A stretch of 64,000 nucleotides of DNA, from contig JAGVVL010000002.1 of assembly GCA_018287875.1 (NCBI GenBank), positions 8,990,001 through 9,054,000 on the forward strand. The letters run 5' to 3'. The notes beneath the pieces were generated by a model that was given only the letters and a program-made list of their open reading frames with translations, was not told where the DNA came from and ran no database searches. This DNA comes from Nigrospora sphaerica (Eukaryota > Ascomycota > Sordariomycetes > Amphisphaeriales > Apiosporaceae). Of this stretch, positions 33,810-44,538 are shown in pieces. The position numbers were made by a program, and so were the translations under genes. The number at the start of each line of letters is the position of its first letter. The stretch's first letter is position 1.

Positions 33810-34387
33810 TGTTGAAAGTAGTGGTTTGATCGGAAGAGGAAGCAACCTTTTATAAAGGCTCTTTTGATCTCAGAGGTCGTTTCTCATAGGTAAAGAAACA
33901 CGGAAGAATAATGAACTTCTCTTTAAGAGGAACGAGAGTGTATTTCGTGTGCTTGCTTACTTACTTGCTTAAGAATAGACTAGATACATAGAGAGAGGAG
34001 ATTCAGTTCTTATTTATACCTGTTAAACTCTTATTCTCTTAGTAATATAAAAAGGAAGACGCGTAAGTGATTGCGTAAGTGATTACGTGGCTTAGAAGCA
34101 TATGAAACCTTATAGAGGTTCGTGGAGCCTTATAAGGGCTTGTAAGGACTTTGGGGAGCCACGTAGAAACTCGTGAAAACTTGTGGAAACTTGCAGAAGC
34201 TTCCCGATAGCGTATGTCACGCTTGCGGGTAAAACGGGCCATACTTACGGGTAAGCTAGCCCGTGCTCCAGGGTAGGCTGGCCCAAGCTTTAAGATAGGC
34301 TTAGTTAAAGGACTAGCTTTCCGTTAAGTGCATAGCTTAGTCTGTAGTGACGGAGAACGGTGTAGGATACGTCCTATACCTGCAACA
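33810..34387 (+). mobile_element. LTR, family LTR-B (copy 2)
   Basis: 578 bp, starting TGTTGAAAGTAGTGG and ending ATACCTGCAACA, aligned end to end with 46322-46904. It contains a GCTTGCTTACTTACTTGC microsatellite near 33950 and the 10-bp-period array of GTGGAAACTTGTGG-type words (34100-34200). The flanking 5-mers (GTATG and ATAAT) do not match, so the insertion has been rearranged or is part of a larger decayed element. Confidence 0.8.
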
Positions 34388-34418
34388 ATAATTCTCAATC
34401 ATATATTACGTGGGTCTA

Positions 34419-34631
34419 TGTAAGGGAGGAGGCGCTGGAGAGGTGCATCCGCAGGCTGGTCACCTGACCTGCGGTACAGACCCACCGGCAGCCTACTAGC
34501 GAGGAGCGGGCGCACTGCTGGCGCCCGACCTGGACTTAGATTCTGCAAGAATCATTCTTGCAGTGGAATTGAGCCTGCCCTTCGCTACCCTATACCTGGC
34601 GGTGCCATTGTGATTCCTTCGGATCCTTACA
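34419..34631 (+). mobile_element. Solo LTR, family LTR-E (copy 1)
   Basis: 213 bp with 7-bp inverted ends TGTAAGG...CCTTACA and a perfect GTCTA duplication (34414-34418 and 34632-34636). GC-rich. It holds a perfect hairpin at 34543-34563 (10-bp arms CTGCAAGAAT/ATTCTTGCAG around one base). A second copy lies at 47163-47396. Confidence 0.88.
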
Positions 34632-34747
34632 GTCTACCGCCGTACTAGACTATTGTATTCTTGTCGGGCTTGCCTGCTATCGACTAACCGTTCGACGGAA
34701 AATGTGAACCACTTGCTAAGACTTCTGTTCCGTGGAATACCACTCTG

Positions 34748-35420
34748 TTACCCAGAGTACGTAGTAATGGCCTGCTTCAGGGTCTTTCCCAGGGCGTCGG
34801 CGTCTCTCTTGGCCCCGTCAGCACAGGTAGGTACCATATTGATGATGTCGAACGCTAGTGTGTCGACACCCCCTTCCAGAGTTCGAAGAACTTGGGCCAT
34901 GGGCTCTGTGTAAGGCGTCGTAGACAGGAGGCCGTACTTGCCGATGACGGTGGCTAGGAGTTGCTGGTGGACAAGGACGAACTTGAGGTGCAAAAACTGT
35001 TAGCAGATTTCTTCGCGTATTTCAAATATTAACAAGAGTCGATGCTGACCTGGCGGAACGAGCCACAAATCGCCGTCTGTCCTTCCTCGACAAAAGGTTC
35101 TGCAGACTGGCTATTGCTTATGGATGTGATATCATTGGTGACGGCGGTGATGATCGACCGGAAGCCGTCAATGGTTTTCTGTTAGTGTTTTAAGTTAGCG
35201 GGGTGGACTGTCGCGTAGAGAAAGTACGGCATACAGGCGCAGAAGTAAAGAAGTTAGTGATCGATATGCCCATTGCGACGTTGTTGGTATCAGAAGATAG
35301 CCCAGTAACTTCGTTAATGTTGCTGACTACTTGCATGTACGTCAGGGAAAACGACTGTGCTTGAACCTGGCTGGTAACCGCGAGGGTCAGGGTGGAGAGG
35401 GTAAGAAAGCGAGAGTACAT
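34748..35420 (-). CDS. HsbA-like secreted cell-wall/surface-binding protein, three exons
   Basis: Exons on the minus strand: 35420-35235, 35178-35050 and 34996-34748, giving 187 residues. Both introns (56 and 53 bp) have GT-AG ends with TAACAG acceptors and fall between codons. Residues 1-22 form a signal peptide ending AQA-Q-like (VQAQ). The mature part is all-helical, with a repeating small/hydrophobic pattern and the closing ALGKTLKQAITTYSG typical of the hydrophobic surface binding protein A family. In Aspergillus oryzae HsbA binds hydrophobic surfaces and recruits a cutinase; relatives occur widely as secreted proteins of plant- and insect-associated fungi. Intact and host-like in composition. 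A 9-kb transposon complex begins 61 bp upstream of the ATG, so the native promoter now lies beyond 44538. An HsbA-like call is likely but not certain. Confidence 0.75.
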
Positions 35421-35599
35421 TTTGAGGGTTAAAACTTAAGGTTATAAGGCTGAAGTATTGAAAAGTGTTATCAGTGAGGTAACGTAGATGTCATACGAGT
35501 TGCGCAGTCATACGAGTTGCGCACCTCCTAGCACCGCGACGAATCCATCAATCACTTAATTATAACGCCTTAAATTAATTCAAACTACTTAAAATCGGA

Positions 35600-36182
35600 C
35601 TTTGCAGACGTTTTTACATCTACTTTACATGTGCGCGCATTATATCCGGTGTTTCCGCAGATGCTACAGCGCTGCGCGCGCGGCTCTGACCTCGTTACGT
35701 GACCACTCCTTCTGCGCGCTTCCTCTTTTAACTGCGTATCCACGTCTTTTTAATTTAAAAGGTTTTGGGCCTGGCCAATCTCAAGTGTTCCTCCTTCTTA
35801 TAGACGTTTTTTTTTAGCCTTACGACGTTTTAAAAGGCTAGTATTCGCCTCTCGAAGCGTCTTAACCTCGGCCTGTAAGAGGGCGACCTTGTGTATCATC
35901 GCTATCGCACCCTTTGTAAATTGGTCCACTGCTGATAAAATCGGTGTCAGAGAGCTTCCTTAATGCTGACGGACTCGATTTTTAATATAATCGGTCTGCG
36001 AAGTAGCTTGCGTTAGGTTATATGGCGTTTGTGAGGCCCACGGGACGGCCGCTAGCGGGAGGCTGCTAGACGGCAAAGGCGTCGATAACTTCACATTGAG
36101 CTTCGAGATAACCCTTTCCGGGTTATAAGGGACTAAACCAGCCCCGCGGAACCCAGCCTTGATATTATTAGGTGTAACAACC
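35600..36182 (-). pseudogene. pogo-A transposase, C-terminal part
   Basis: Minus-strand frame reads NIKAGFRGAGLVPYNPERVI immediately left of the Copia insertion, continuing the frame that stops at 43400 on the other side. Downstream is a coiled basic region and a degraded CCHC knuckle near the end, as in element B. Stops are scattered through it. Confidence 0.8.
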
Positions 36183-36381
36183 TGTGGCAATATGAGGCTA
36201 TCACTAGTTTCGCCCCTGAGATCACGTGAGGAGCTACTGGTACCTGCAGTAGGTCCTATGGAGCATGTGGGGAGCGGTCCCCAGCTACGAGTATATAGTC
36301 TGCCATCTCTGGCACTTTCTTTTGTCCTTTCTAATGGATAACCTTGAACCTTTCGCTTCCCACGCCTCTTTCAGTGCGACA
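36183..36381 (+). repeat. Copia 5' LTR (LTR-C)
   Basis: 199 bp, TGTGGCAATATG...TCAGTGCGACA. The TATATAG word near 36295 may mark the promoter. Same sequence as 43196-43394 at every position I compared; a solo relative is at 13285-13483. Confidence 0.95.
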
Positions 36382-36392
36382 GTTATGAGCCC
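36382..36392 (+). promoter_or_regulatory. Copia primer-binding site, half initiator tRNA-Met type
   Basis: GTTATGAGCCC follows the 5' LTR directly. It is complementary to the anticodon arm of initiator tRNA-Met (GGGCTCATAAC), not to a tRNA 3' end. This is the priming mode described for Drosophila copia and several fungal Copia elements, where a cleaved half-tRNA primes minus-strand synthesis. Confidence 0.75.
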
Positions 36393-36552
36393 GGCTTGCA
36401 TGCATACCTCTACTTCACAATAGAGACGCTGCGCAGGACGCCTGAAGAGCGTGGCAAACACTTTCTATCTCCCTTTCTTACTGTCCTACCAACTCGTCCA
36501 ACTCTTTTCAATCCCCTAAGCAGTCCAGCCAGACTGATAAGCTACGTCCACC

Positions 36553-39500
36553 ATAGCCGACTTCAGGATCCAACGGGTCGCTCTAGTCACGAGATACGAC
36601 TGGCCTGAATGGTACAATGAGCTCCGCATGGCCGCTGAGGAACGACGCATCTGGATATACATCGATCCTGAAGCCTCAACCTCCGAATACCTCCTGAATC
36701 CACCAGAGATACCTAGCTACAAAGCCCCTCCAGAGAGCGCGACGGAAGACACGAAAGCTCTCGACGCTGCAGATCGCACGTATGCACGCGAGCTCAGGAC
36801 TTACTCAGCTAAGATCAACGACTGGAACGCTCTCTAACACCACTACATCGCTATCAGTCAGTGGGTGAAGAGCACAGTCAAGAAGGAGTATCTCTAGGCT
36901 GCTCACAGCCGAATCGAAGAAAGCCCAAATATAACGAAGTCGCTTCAGAACGTCCTCAAAGAGCTAAAAAAGCAGTACAAGCCTTTAGACACTTCTATTA
37001 AAACAGCCGTTCGCGAACGCTATCAAGCAGTCCTAGCAAGCGCTTCAAAAGGAGGTGTAGCTCTAGAAGCCTGGCATCAGGAGTTCACAGCCGCCTATAC
37101 GCTGGCTAAGAACCATAAGATACTAGAGGTGGAGGGCAACCTGGCCGCCAAAACATTCCTCAAGGCTATCGGGGAGCGACTCGCTCCCCAGTGGGCCCAG
37201 AACCGACTAGACGACTTCGTTGCAGATGAAGTCATTGGTAAGGAGCCCCTAAAGCTAATCGAGCTGAGCGCCATCTTCATAGAGCAAGTCAGTTCTGGGA
37301 CGCTACTAGGAGCTAAACAACGATCGTTCGCAACGCTAGGCGGAACCGGCATCGCAAACCAAGACTCCTCGTTAGCTAGCGGAAAGTCAAAGTGCCCTTG
37401 CAATCTAAGATGGCCTCATAAGTGGAGGCCCACAGATTGCAGAAGACTGGAATACGCTGTCAGGGGCTCTGCAGGCCCCCTCAGAGACGGTAGGGCCTTT
37501 AACCCAATTCCACAGTCGGAGGTTAGGAAGATCCTCGAGCGCCTGAAGGACAACAAGTGGAAGTCGCTCAGAAATGAGCTCGACAAGCTAGGATAGACCA
37601 ACAACTCCTCGGCTGGACTCACAAGTCACGTCTCAGCTGTTGGCATCAATCTAAGGCTATTCCAGATGGATACGCACATCAACCTGGCAGTAGCGTCGCT
37701 TACAGGCCCTCACATACTATCGCAATCCACGGTCGTCGACACTTGCGGGTCATCTCACATTGTGAACGACATCTCCATGCTTCAGGAGGGATCCTTCGTT
37801 CCGGCACCTCCTGGGAGGGTGGTGGAGGCCGGGTCTTCGGCCTTTAGCATCACAGGCACCGGCACACGCGTCATTAAGGGGGCACTCCTTGGTGTTGGTG
37901 GTGTCAAGCTGGACCTCACGCTACGCAACGTGGACTTGGTCGAGGGTTTCCACACTAATATCATCTCGGAGTCCCTGCTATGCGACGCAAGTGTCTGGTA
38001 CTGCGGCAAGGACTGCACACTGAGGGTCGGTTCGCTCACGAACAGTGCTGTGGTGCGGCAGTTATAAAGAATAGGCAACCTAGTCTTCATGGAATACAAG
38101 CCCCTTTATTCCTCCTACTCTATCGCTCCATAACCCCCCTTAGCACAGCCAGGAACGATTCGATCGTTTGCAGTCGTGAGAAGAGCCCCTACAGGCTATG
38201 TGCAGGTTAAGAAACCGGCAGTGAGAAAGGACTCAGAGGCTATGTGGCACGCCAGGACTGGACATCTTGGTGTGACGGCTCTGAGGATGCTTCCAGAACG
38301 AAGCAAGAACGTTGGTATCGCGGGTGAACCCATAGGGACCTGTGAGGTCTGCAGACTAGCGTATGCCAGTAAGGTTGTCAGTCGACGGCCTACGGAAAGA
38401 GCCTCAAGACCGTTCTTTAAGGTCCTCTAGGACTTGTTCGATTTTCCTAGAGGATACGACGGTTCCCAGTGGCTACTGGTACTGAAGGACGACTATAGCG
38501 GCAAGCTTTGGTCCTTTCCGACGCCCTCGAAGAGCCATACCCAGCTATTCAAGATCATTAGAAGCTTCGAGAGGCATGTCCTGAGACGCTACAACCTTCA
38601 CCTCTGTGTTCTAAAGCACGACGGGGAGAAGGGCGTGATAGCGATCAACGGCATGACCGAATACGAGCGCTGGGCAGATTCTGAAGGGATAGAGATTCAG
38701 ACCTCACCCCTATACACACACGAGCCGAACGGAGGCCCTAAGAGAGCTGGTCAGGAGATAATTGTTCGATCCCTGAAAATGCTATCGCATGCCAGCCTCC
38801 CTAAGGTGCTATAGCTAGAGTTAACCACCGCTGCGACGAAGCTCATCAACATGAGCCCAGCTTAGTTGCAGCGCTTCCGAAGCCCTAATGAGGTGCTAGA
38901 CGAATGGTTCTCTCTTAATCAGACGCACTACAGCCCTCAGGAGCTGCGAGAGGCTTAGGTAGACCTCCGACTGGACTGGAGCGGTATATACGTCTTCGGA
39001 TGCAAGGCTTTCGCCCTTCACTAAAGACGCGCCGCTGGGGCAGACCGCAGAGCGTTCAAGGTTCAAAACAGGGCACAGATAGGATATCTAGTAGGCTATG
39101 CCGCTAGCAATATTTACAGAATCTGGTTACCAAAGCACGGCAAGGTCATTCAGACACGAGACGTTATATTCGACGAAACGCAGTTCTATAAGGGAGGAAA
39201 GTCAGAACGGCTGGACCTTAAGGCGCTAGAGTACTTACAGGTTGAGCCAGGAGACATCCCTTTAAGCGAGACAGGCTTCACAAATGAAACACTGTAGCTC
39301 TGGAACAGGCTTAAGGAGCTAGATGACATTGTCGGTACAGCATTGCGTCCTGAAAGCTCCCAAGAAGCTCACCTTGGGAACTTAGGGGAAGGCAACGCTC
39401 CCGAGGGACCAGTCGACAAGAACTCGGGGGTGGATGTCGCTCCTGAAGGCTCGTCAGGTGCTCATGAGCCTGGCGGATTGAATGCGCATACTGCACCCCT

Positions 39501-41640
39501 CACATCTGAGTCCACACCAGGACCTGGGACTACAGGAGAGGGTGCCAGCGATCCACAAGTCCCATCAACTGCGACTAGTGGAGGTGTAAGCCAGGGAATA
39601 GCTGACGAAGCGCCCTCAAGGGCTACACTAGACCAGGATCGGATCCTCGATTCGATCACAGTGGCTCTACCAGAGTCAGAGGGACCTCAGAGGGAACAGC
39701 CTCAGAGAGTCCGCAGACCTCGCGCACGGCCAACCCCCTCAGCAGATACAGTACTAAGGAGGAGCGGGAGAGTCAGGATTAGGAGGGACGGGACGCAGAA
39801 CTCATTCCTAGCAGTCCAATACACCCCCGAGGAGATACAAGTGCAGGAGACTAATCACCTTAATGCGCTCCTTGGGACGTTCCTCACAGGGAAAGATGTC
39901 CTCCAGAACGGGGACTCTCTCCATAGGACTGTTCACGCGCGCATCTTTACGGCATGTCGGTTATTAAGAGCAACAGAGAGCGATTCCAAAGAAGAAAGGA
40001 GAACTCTATCTTTACCACCACGCTCCTAGCATGAATTAGCTACTCATCCCAGGGGAGAGGACTTCAGGAACGCTACGAAGCTCGAGATCAAGAAGGCAGA
40101 CGAGATGGGGATCTGGAAACCAGCACGTCGCACGCCAGGCCTCTTCACACTGCCCTTAAAGTGGGTTTTCACTGACAAGTATGACGAGAATAACGTTCAC
40201 CTGCGATGTAAGGCAAGGATCGTCGTTAGAGGCGACAAGCAGATGGTCAACACTCTTGAGAGCACCTACGTAGCTACTTTAGCTGCCAGGTCGTTCAGGA
40301 TCATGATGGCTATCGTGGCGCGCTTCGGATATGAGGTACGACAGTTCGATGTGGTTAACGCCTTTCTCAACGCACTTTTCAGCAAGGACGCGGAGCCTAT
40401 CTACGTGGAGTATCCACCAGGCTACGAGAGAGAGGGCTACGTCCTACGTCTTCTCAGGGCTCTTTACAGGCTACGAGAATCGCCTCTTCTATAGTTCAGG
40501 GACTTCTTAAGCACCCTCGAGAAGCTCGGGCTTCGGTCCTCTCTAGAGGAACCATGCCTATACCACAATAAGGAGCGCACCATCCTTATGGTGTTCTACG
40601 TGGATGACTTTCTCGTCTGTAACAGGCCTGACAAGCAAGACGAAGCCCTAAGACTTATTGAAGCGCTGAAAAGAGCGTATAAGCTGAAGGACCAAGGCGA
40701 AGTCAACTACTACCTTGGTTTTAGGGTCGTTCGCGAGCTACAAGACGGTCTCCTTTGGCTATGCCACGACGCCTATCTCGAGAAGGTCGCTAAACGCTTC
40801 AATCTTCACTAAGGGAGAACCCTAGCGACGCCGCTTCCGCAGATGCCACTCAAGATGCACTCGGGGGTGGCTCCGAAGCACAGGATTCAGGCTTTTCAGG
40901 AGCGCGTCGGAAGCATCCTCTACAGCGCTATTATGGTCAGACCGGACTTGGCATACGCAGCCTCGCAGCTATCTCGACATCTGACGAATCCCTCTTAAGA
41001 CCATTTAGACGCGGCAGATTAGTGTATTCGCTACGCCTATAGCACGAGATTCGTGTCTATACGCTACGGGAAGCCATTAATACATTAGACGGCTCCTTAA
41101 GCCATAGCGATTTCGACGGAAGCATCCTTTATAGACGATCCAGACACTAGGAAGTCGTCTTATGGATACCTTATCCAGCTATTCGGAGGACCAGTCGTTT
41201 AGAAAGCAAGCCGACAAGCTACGGTGACCACCTCTACCACTGAAGCCGAGTTACTAGCCCTCAGTGAGGCAGTAAAGGAAACGGTAGCCCTAAAGCGCCT
41301 TTTCAGAGATATCCAATTGGTCTTGGACACTCCGTTCAGCATAGCCTGCGACAACCAGTAGATGATTCGCCTCGTGATCGGTAGCAGCGAAAGGATATCT
41401 ACTAAGCTACGCTATGTGGACATCCACAACCTATAGCTGCGCTAGGAATACGCTCGAGGAGCGTTCCAACTAACGTATCTTGCCATAAAGGATATACCAG
41501 CCAATAGATTAACAAAGAACCTAAGCAGGGCAAAGTTTAAGCACTTCAGGACCCTTCTTAACCTACAAAACATACGACAGGTAACGGAGAAGCAGGAGAA
41601 GGCTATTAAAAGTTAAGACAGTTTAATTCCGGGGGCCTAG
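36553..41640 (+). pseudogene. Copia gag-pol polyprotein, single frame broken by nonsense mutations
   Basis: All blocks lie in the same frame over 5.1 kb, interrupted only by TAG/TAA. Order: gag (36600-37590) with a CCHC-like knuckle (CPCNLRWPHKW...C, about 37400); protease (VVDTCGSSHIVND, about 37735); GAG-pre-integrase zinc region (WHARTGHLG...CEVC, about 38245-38350); integrase core (DLFDFPRGYDG; HDGEKG; Glu in GGPKRAGQEI); reverse transcriptase (40105-40812) with QFDVVNAFLNA and YVDD (40597-40608); RNase H (STTEAELLALSEAVKE, about 41235; CDNQ). The gag start seems lost: ATA at 36553 stands in an ATG-like context before a frame reading ADFRIQRVAL. Several stops fall where Trp is expected, consistent with TGG-to-TAG by RIP. 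The product cannot be translated, so any recent movement needed help in trans. Confidence 0.9.
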
Positions 41641-41764
41641 CCAGCTAGGACACCCCCCTAACCGACCAGCGGCGGGCAAAACGTGCAAAGCAACACTAGG
41701 TATCAGCCCTGACGGGCGAAACAACAAAAGATATCCGGGCTTTCGCCCCACAGGCCTTACACCT

Positions 41765-42718
41765 CTACTCCTCCTCCTCGCCGCCCTCGACCTCGTCGCT
41801 CATAAGGTCCGACAAGTCGGCCAGGATGTCGGCCAGCGACTCGCTAGCCTCCCGTGCCTCCTCGTGAGCGACGGAGGCGGCGCCAACGTCGACAGAAGCG
41901 ACGCCCTTTCCCTTCTTGCCCTTCTTGCTGATCTTCTTTCGGCCCCGAAGGGTGCTCTCGGACGGCGTGTCCGGCTCCGGGGAAGGGGGAGGAGCGTCAG
42001 CGGGGGCGGCAGAAGCGACACCGGACAACGAATGGTGGTCGCCCATGTTGGCGATCTCCAGAAGCATGCGCACGGTGGCGCGAAGATTATCGACCAGCGC
42101 CTATAACTTGTCAACACGGATCCAGAGCGACAATAGTCAAGGCACTCACTTGGCGGTACTGATCTGCAGGGCGTAAAAAGGCCCGAAAGAGGTGACAAGC
42201 CGGAGCTCGCGCAGCCTCCGGGAGCTCTCTGCAGCTACAGAAGACGTCAACACTAAGTTTATAGCTTAAGAGGAGAGACCACATATGTGTGATTATGGCG
42301 TACACAATCAAAGCACCGGGAGCTGCCTGCGAGAGCAGTGCTATGGCAGTGGCCACGAGGGCCCCGCAGGAGCGACAGCGTGCACTGCTCGCACGGAGTG
42401 AAGCGAGCAGCCCCCTTGGTGCGCCGCAGGGCGGCCTCGGAACGTCGCTCGGCGAGCTTGTCGAGCTTGCCGGCAGCCTTGGCAGCACGCTTCTTCTTGT
42501 TGTGACGGCGCAGGAGCTCCCTGGCGCGCGCGATCTCCGAGTCGGACTCGTCGTCGCTGCTGGAGGGGACCTCCACGCGCTCCTTCTCATGGCCGCGGCC
42601 AGGGGGCTTACCTGCACCGCCGCCGCCAGGAGGCAGACCACCGGAAGAGGACAAAACAGCTACACGATGTCAGTGGCGGCTGTGGAGAAGTCCTGAGGAG
42701 ATACTGACCGGCGGACAT
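41765..42718 (-). CDS. Antisense cargo gene of the Copia element: basic/acidic protein with CxxC cluster
   Basis: GC-rich, on the opposite strand to gag-pol, between pol and the 3' LTR. Proposed first exon 42718-42709 (ATG), intron with GTCAGT...TGTAG, second exon from 42659 with an open frame to about 42290, then one or two more introns, and a last exon (about 42090-41765) ending EVEGGEEEE and a stop. The second exon has a Gly/Pro-rich start, a basic helix (RARELLRRHNKKKRAAKAAG) and a cysteine cluster (PCEQC, then C in GHCHS, then RCFDC). The last exon starts NLRATVRMLLEIANMGDHHS, is Pro/Ser-rich, has a Lys-rich GRKKISKKGKKGKG patch and an acidic tail. The pattern recalls TE-associated fungal hypothetical proteins with a CxxC...CxxC motif; I do not know its function. 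One RIP-type TAG near the third exon start may break it. Confidence 0.55.
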
Positions 42719-43184
42719 GGTGGTGGTGGTGATGGCGTCGGATGGGAGAGACCTCGACCAGCGAGGTGGATATGTGTGTGTGTGCGCGCACGCGAGAAGG
42801 CTTCACGAGCGACAGTCAGCATCACCGTCGCCAACGAAGCTGGCGAGACAACAGATAGGGAGACGCACGACGATCTAGGGATGGACAAGAAAAGAAACAG
42901 GAACGCGGGCGCAGCCAGCGACAGACTCCAGCTATTAATGCTGTCTGCAGCCTCTAAGGCTCAATACCCAGCGCGAATAATAGCATCTCGAATAATGATG
43001 TCGCCTAGGAGGACTGGCCATTGTCCTCACCTTAAGGACAATCGAACCGCAACTGACGCTCTACAGGACAACTGGCAAGCTACTAACCGAGCCAAAACTG
43101 CAGGGACAATTAAACCCTCGCATGGGAACCGGCACAAGCAGCTAAAGGAGGCCAACAGAGGGTCAGCGAACGATAGAACGTCCG

Positions 43185-43195
43185 CTGAGGGGGTG
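43185..43195 (+). promoter_or_regulatory. Copia polypurine tract
   Basis: The purine-rich CTGAGGGGGTG precedes the 3' LTR, where plus-strand priming is expected. Called from position and composition. Confidence 0.5.
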
Positions 43196-43394
43196 TGTGG
43201 CAATATGAGGCTATCACTAGTTTCGCCCCTGAGATCACGTGAGGAGCTACTGGTACCTGCAGTAGGTCCTATGGAGCATGTGGGGAGCGGTCCCCAGCTA
43301 CGAGTATATAGTCTGCCATCTCTGGCACTTTCTTTTGTCCTTTCTAATGGATAACCTTGAACCTTTCGCTTCCCACGCCTCTTTCAGTGCGACA
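43196..43394 (+). repeat. Copia 3' LTR (LTR-C)
   Basis: 199 bp, apparently identical to 36183-36381, followed by the target duplication CAACC at 43395-43399. Confidence 0.95.
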
Positions 43395-44450
43395 CAACCT
43401 TTAAAAATGCAGCCTGGAAGGCGATAAGGAACTCGGCTTTGGTAATATAGTTAACGAGTGACTTTATAAAGGTTTCGATTTCGCAACTGTACGCCCGCTT
43501 TAGTGGACTAAAACACCCTACGTTAAGTGGCTGAAGTAAATGCGACGAGTGCGGAGGCATAGAGACCGTGATAATATTCTTCTCTTTATAGAAAGCCTGG
43601 AATTCAGCCGAAACGTGGCTCTCGTGCCCGTCGATCACTAACAGACGATATTAGCAAGTAATATATAACGCGGTGTGTTTTTCGAAATGCTAAATCCAGT
43701 CCAAGCCTGTCTTGTTATCGGTTCATCTATTAAAGGTAGGCTTAATAACCCAGTCGTATAGGAGGGTGCTGTTGGTATACTAATTAGCGAGATAGTAGGC
43801 GCCTTTCACGACGATGAACGGCGGGATATACCAGCCGTTAAAACAGACGCCCTAAATCACGGTAACCTATTCTCGATTACCAGGCTGGACCTTCTTTCGC
43901 TTTCCGGTATAATCGGCGCCAGTAACGACCATTATAGATGTGATTTGGCCCATTATAAAGCCGGTTTCGTTAAAGTTATAGATATCCTTATTTTAGATAC
44001 TGTACTTAGCCTTTAGGTTCGTAAAAAGCGCGAACCAGCTTGAGATTTTTTTAAGGTCTTTATAGAGGGCCCTCTAATAATCGTATATACGCGAAAAACG
44101 CATCCGGAGGTCTGGTTATCGCTTAATAAAGTTCGCGGCTTAACGCGTCCCGACACGTGACGCGTCGCGTGATTCGGCGATAACATTCGCTATATCTTCC
44201 ACATCGTGTAAGCGCGGCGCAAATCCTCTCGAATCTAGGTCAATTATATATCGGACAAGTGTTCTCTCTTCGAGTTCGGTGAGACGCGTGTTATTGGCGC
44301 GTACGTCGTATCGGGCACGTTTTCCGTTTATTCGTTGACTTTAAAGATAGATACAGCGCGACGAATTGTTATTGCAGGGTCCTGCTTAATCGTCTAGACT
44401 GCGAGAATAACCTGAGACTCTAATAAACGTGTAGGCATATTTAGTTATAA
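43395..44450 (-). pseudogene. pogo-A transposase, N-terminal and catalytic part
   Basis: Minus-strand translation shows a degraded helix-turn-helix start near 44440, then YNFNETGFIMG-like first catalytic motif near 43960 (Asp apparently changed), LVIDGHESHVSAEFQAFY around 43600, and SSHLLQPLNVGCFSPLKRAY near 43510, where element B has LDFGCFGPLKRAYG. The loss of Asp in QPLN is a further inactivating change. AT-rich stops occur throughout. The frame continues across the Copia insertion at 36182. Confidence 0.8.
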
Positions 44451-44538
44451 TGTAAGACACGTTTAAAGTTGAAGAAGTGGAAATTAGTCGGGGGTGCGCA
44501 GCTCGTATGACTGCGCAACTCGTATGACATCTACGTTA

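Larger units (their letters stand above)
36183..43394 (+). mobile_element. Complete Copia (Ty1) retrotransposon with antisense cargo gene
   Basis: 7,212 bp. The 199-bp LTRs are at 36183-36381 and 43196-43394 and look identical by eye. A perfect CAACC duplication (36178-36182 and 43395-43399) flanks it. Primer-binding site is 36382-36392. One long gag-pol frame runs 36553-41640 with many in-frame stops but no frameshift. A 1.5-kb segment between pol and the 3' LTR carries an antisense gene. The purine tract TGAGGGGGTG lies just before the 3' LTR. It is inserted in the pogo-A transposase gene. Confidence 0.95.
35482..44536 (-). mobile_element. pogo-like element A, split by a Copia retrotransposon
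   Basis: Ends are 46-bp inverted repeats: ACGTAGATG plus two tandem 17-mers (TCATACGAGTTGCGCAG and TCATACGAGTTGCGCAC). They are at 35482-35527 and, inverted, 44491-44536. A TA duplication lies at 35480-35481 and 44537-44538. Removing the Copia element (36183-43399) leaves about 1.84 kb, the same size as elements B and C. It encodes a transposase on the minus strand. Confidence 0.9.

Noticed and set aside
39311..39660. Minus-strand open frames across the Copia linker
   Set aside because: They lie over the gag-pol frame (36553-41640), which explains the sequence better.
42776..43354. 192-codon plus-strand open frame entering the 3' Copia LTR
   Set aside because: Part of it is the LTR itself, and the rest is low-complexity Arg/Ser/Ala sequence without domains. 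It is more likely the upstream region of the antisense gene.
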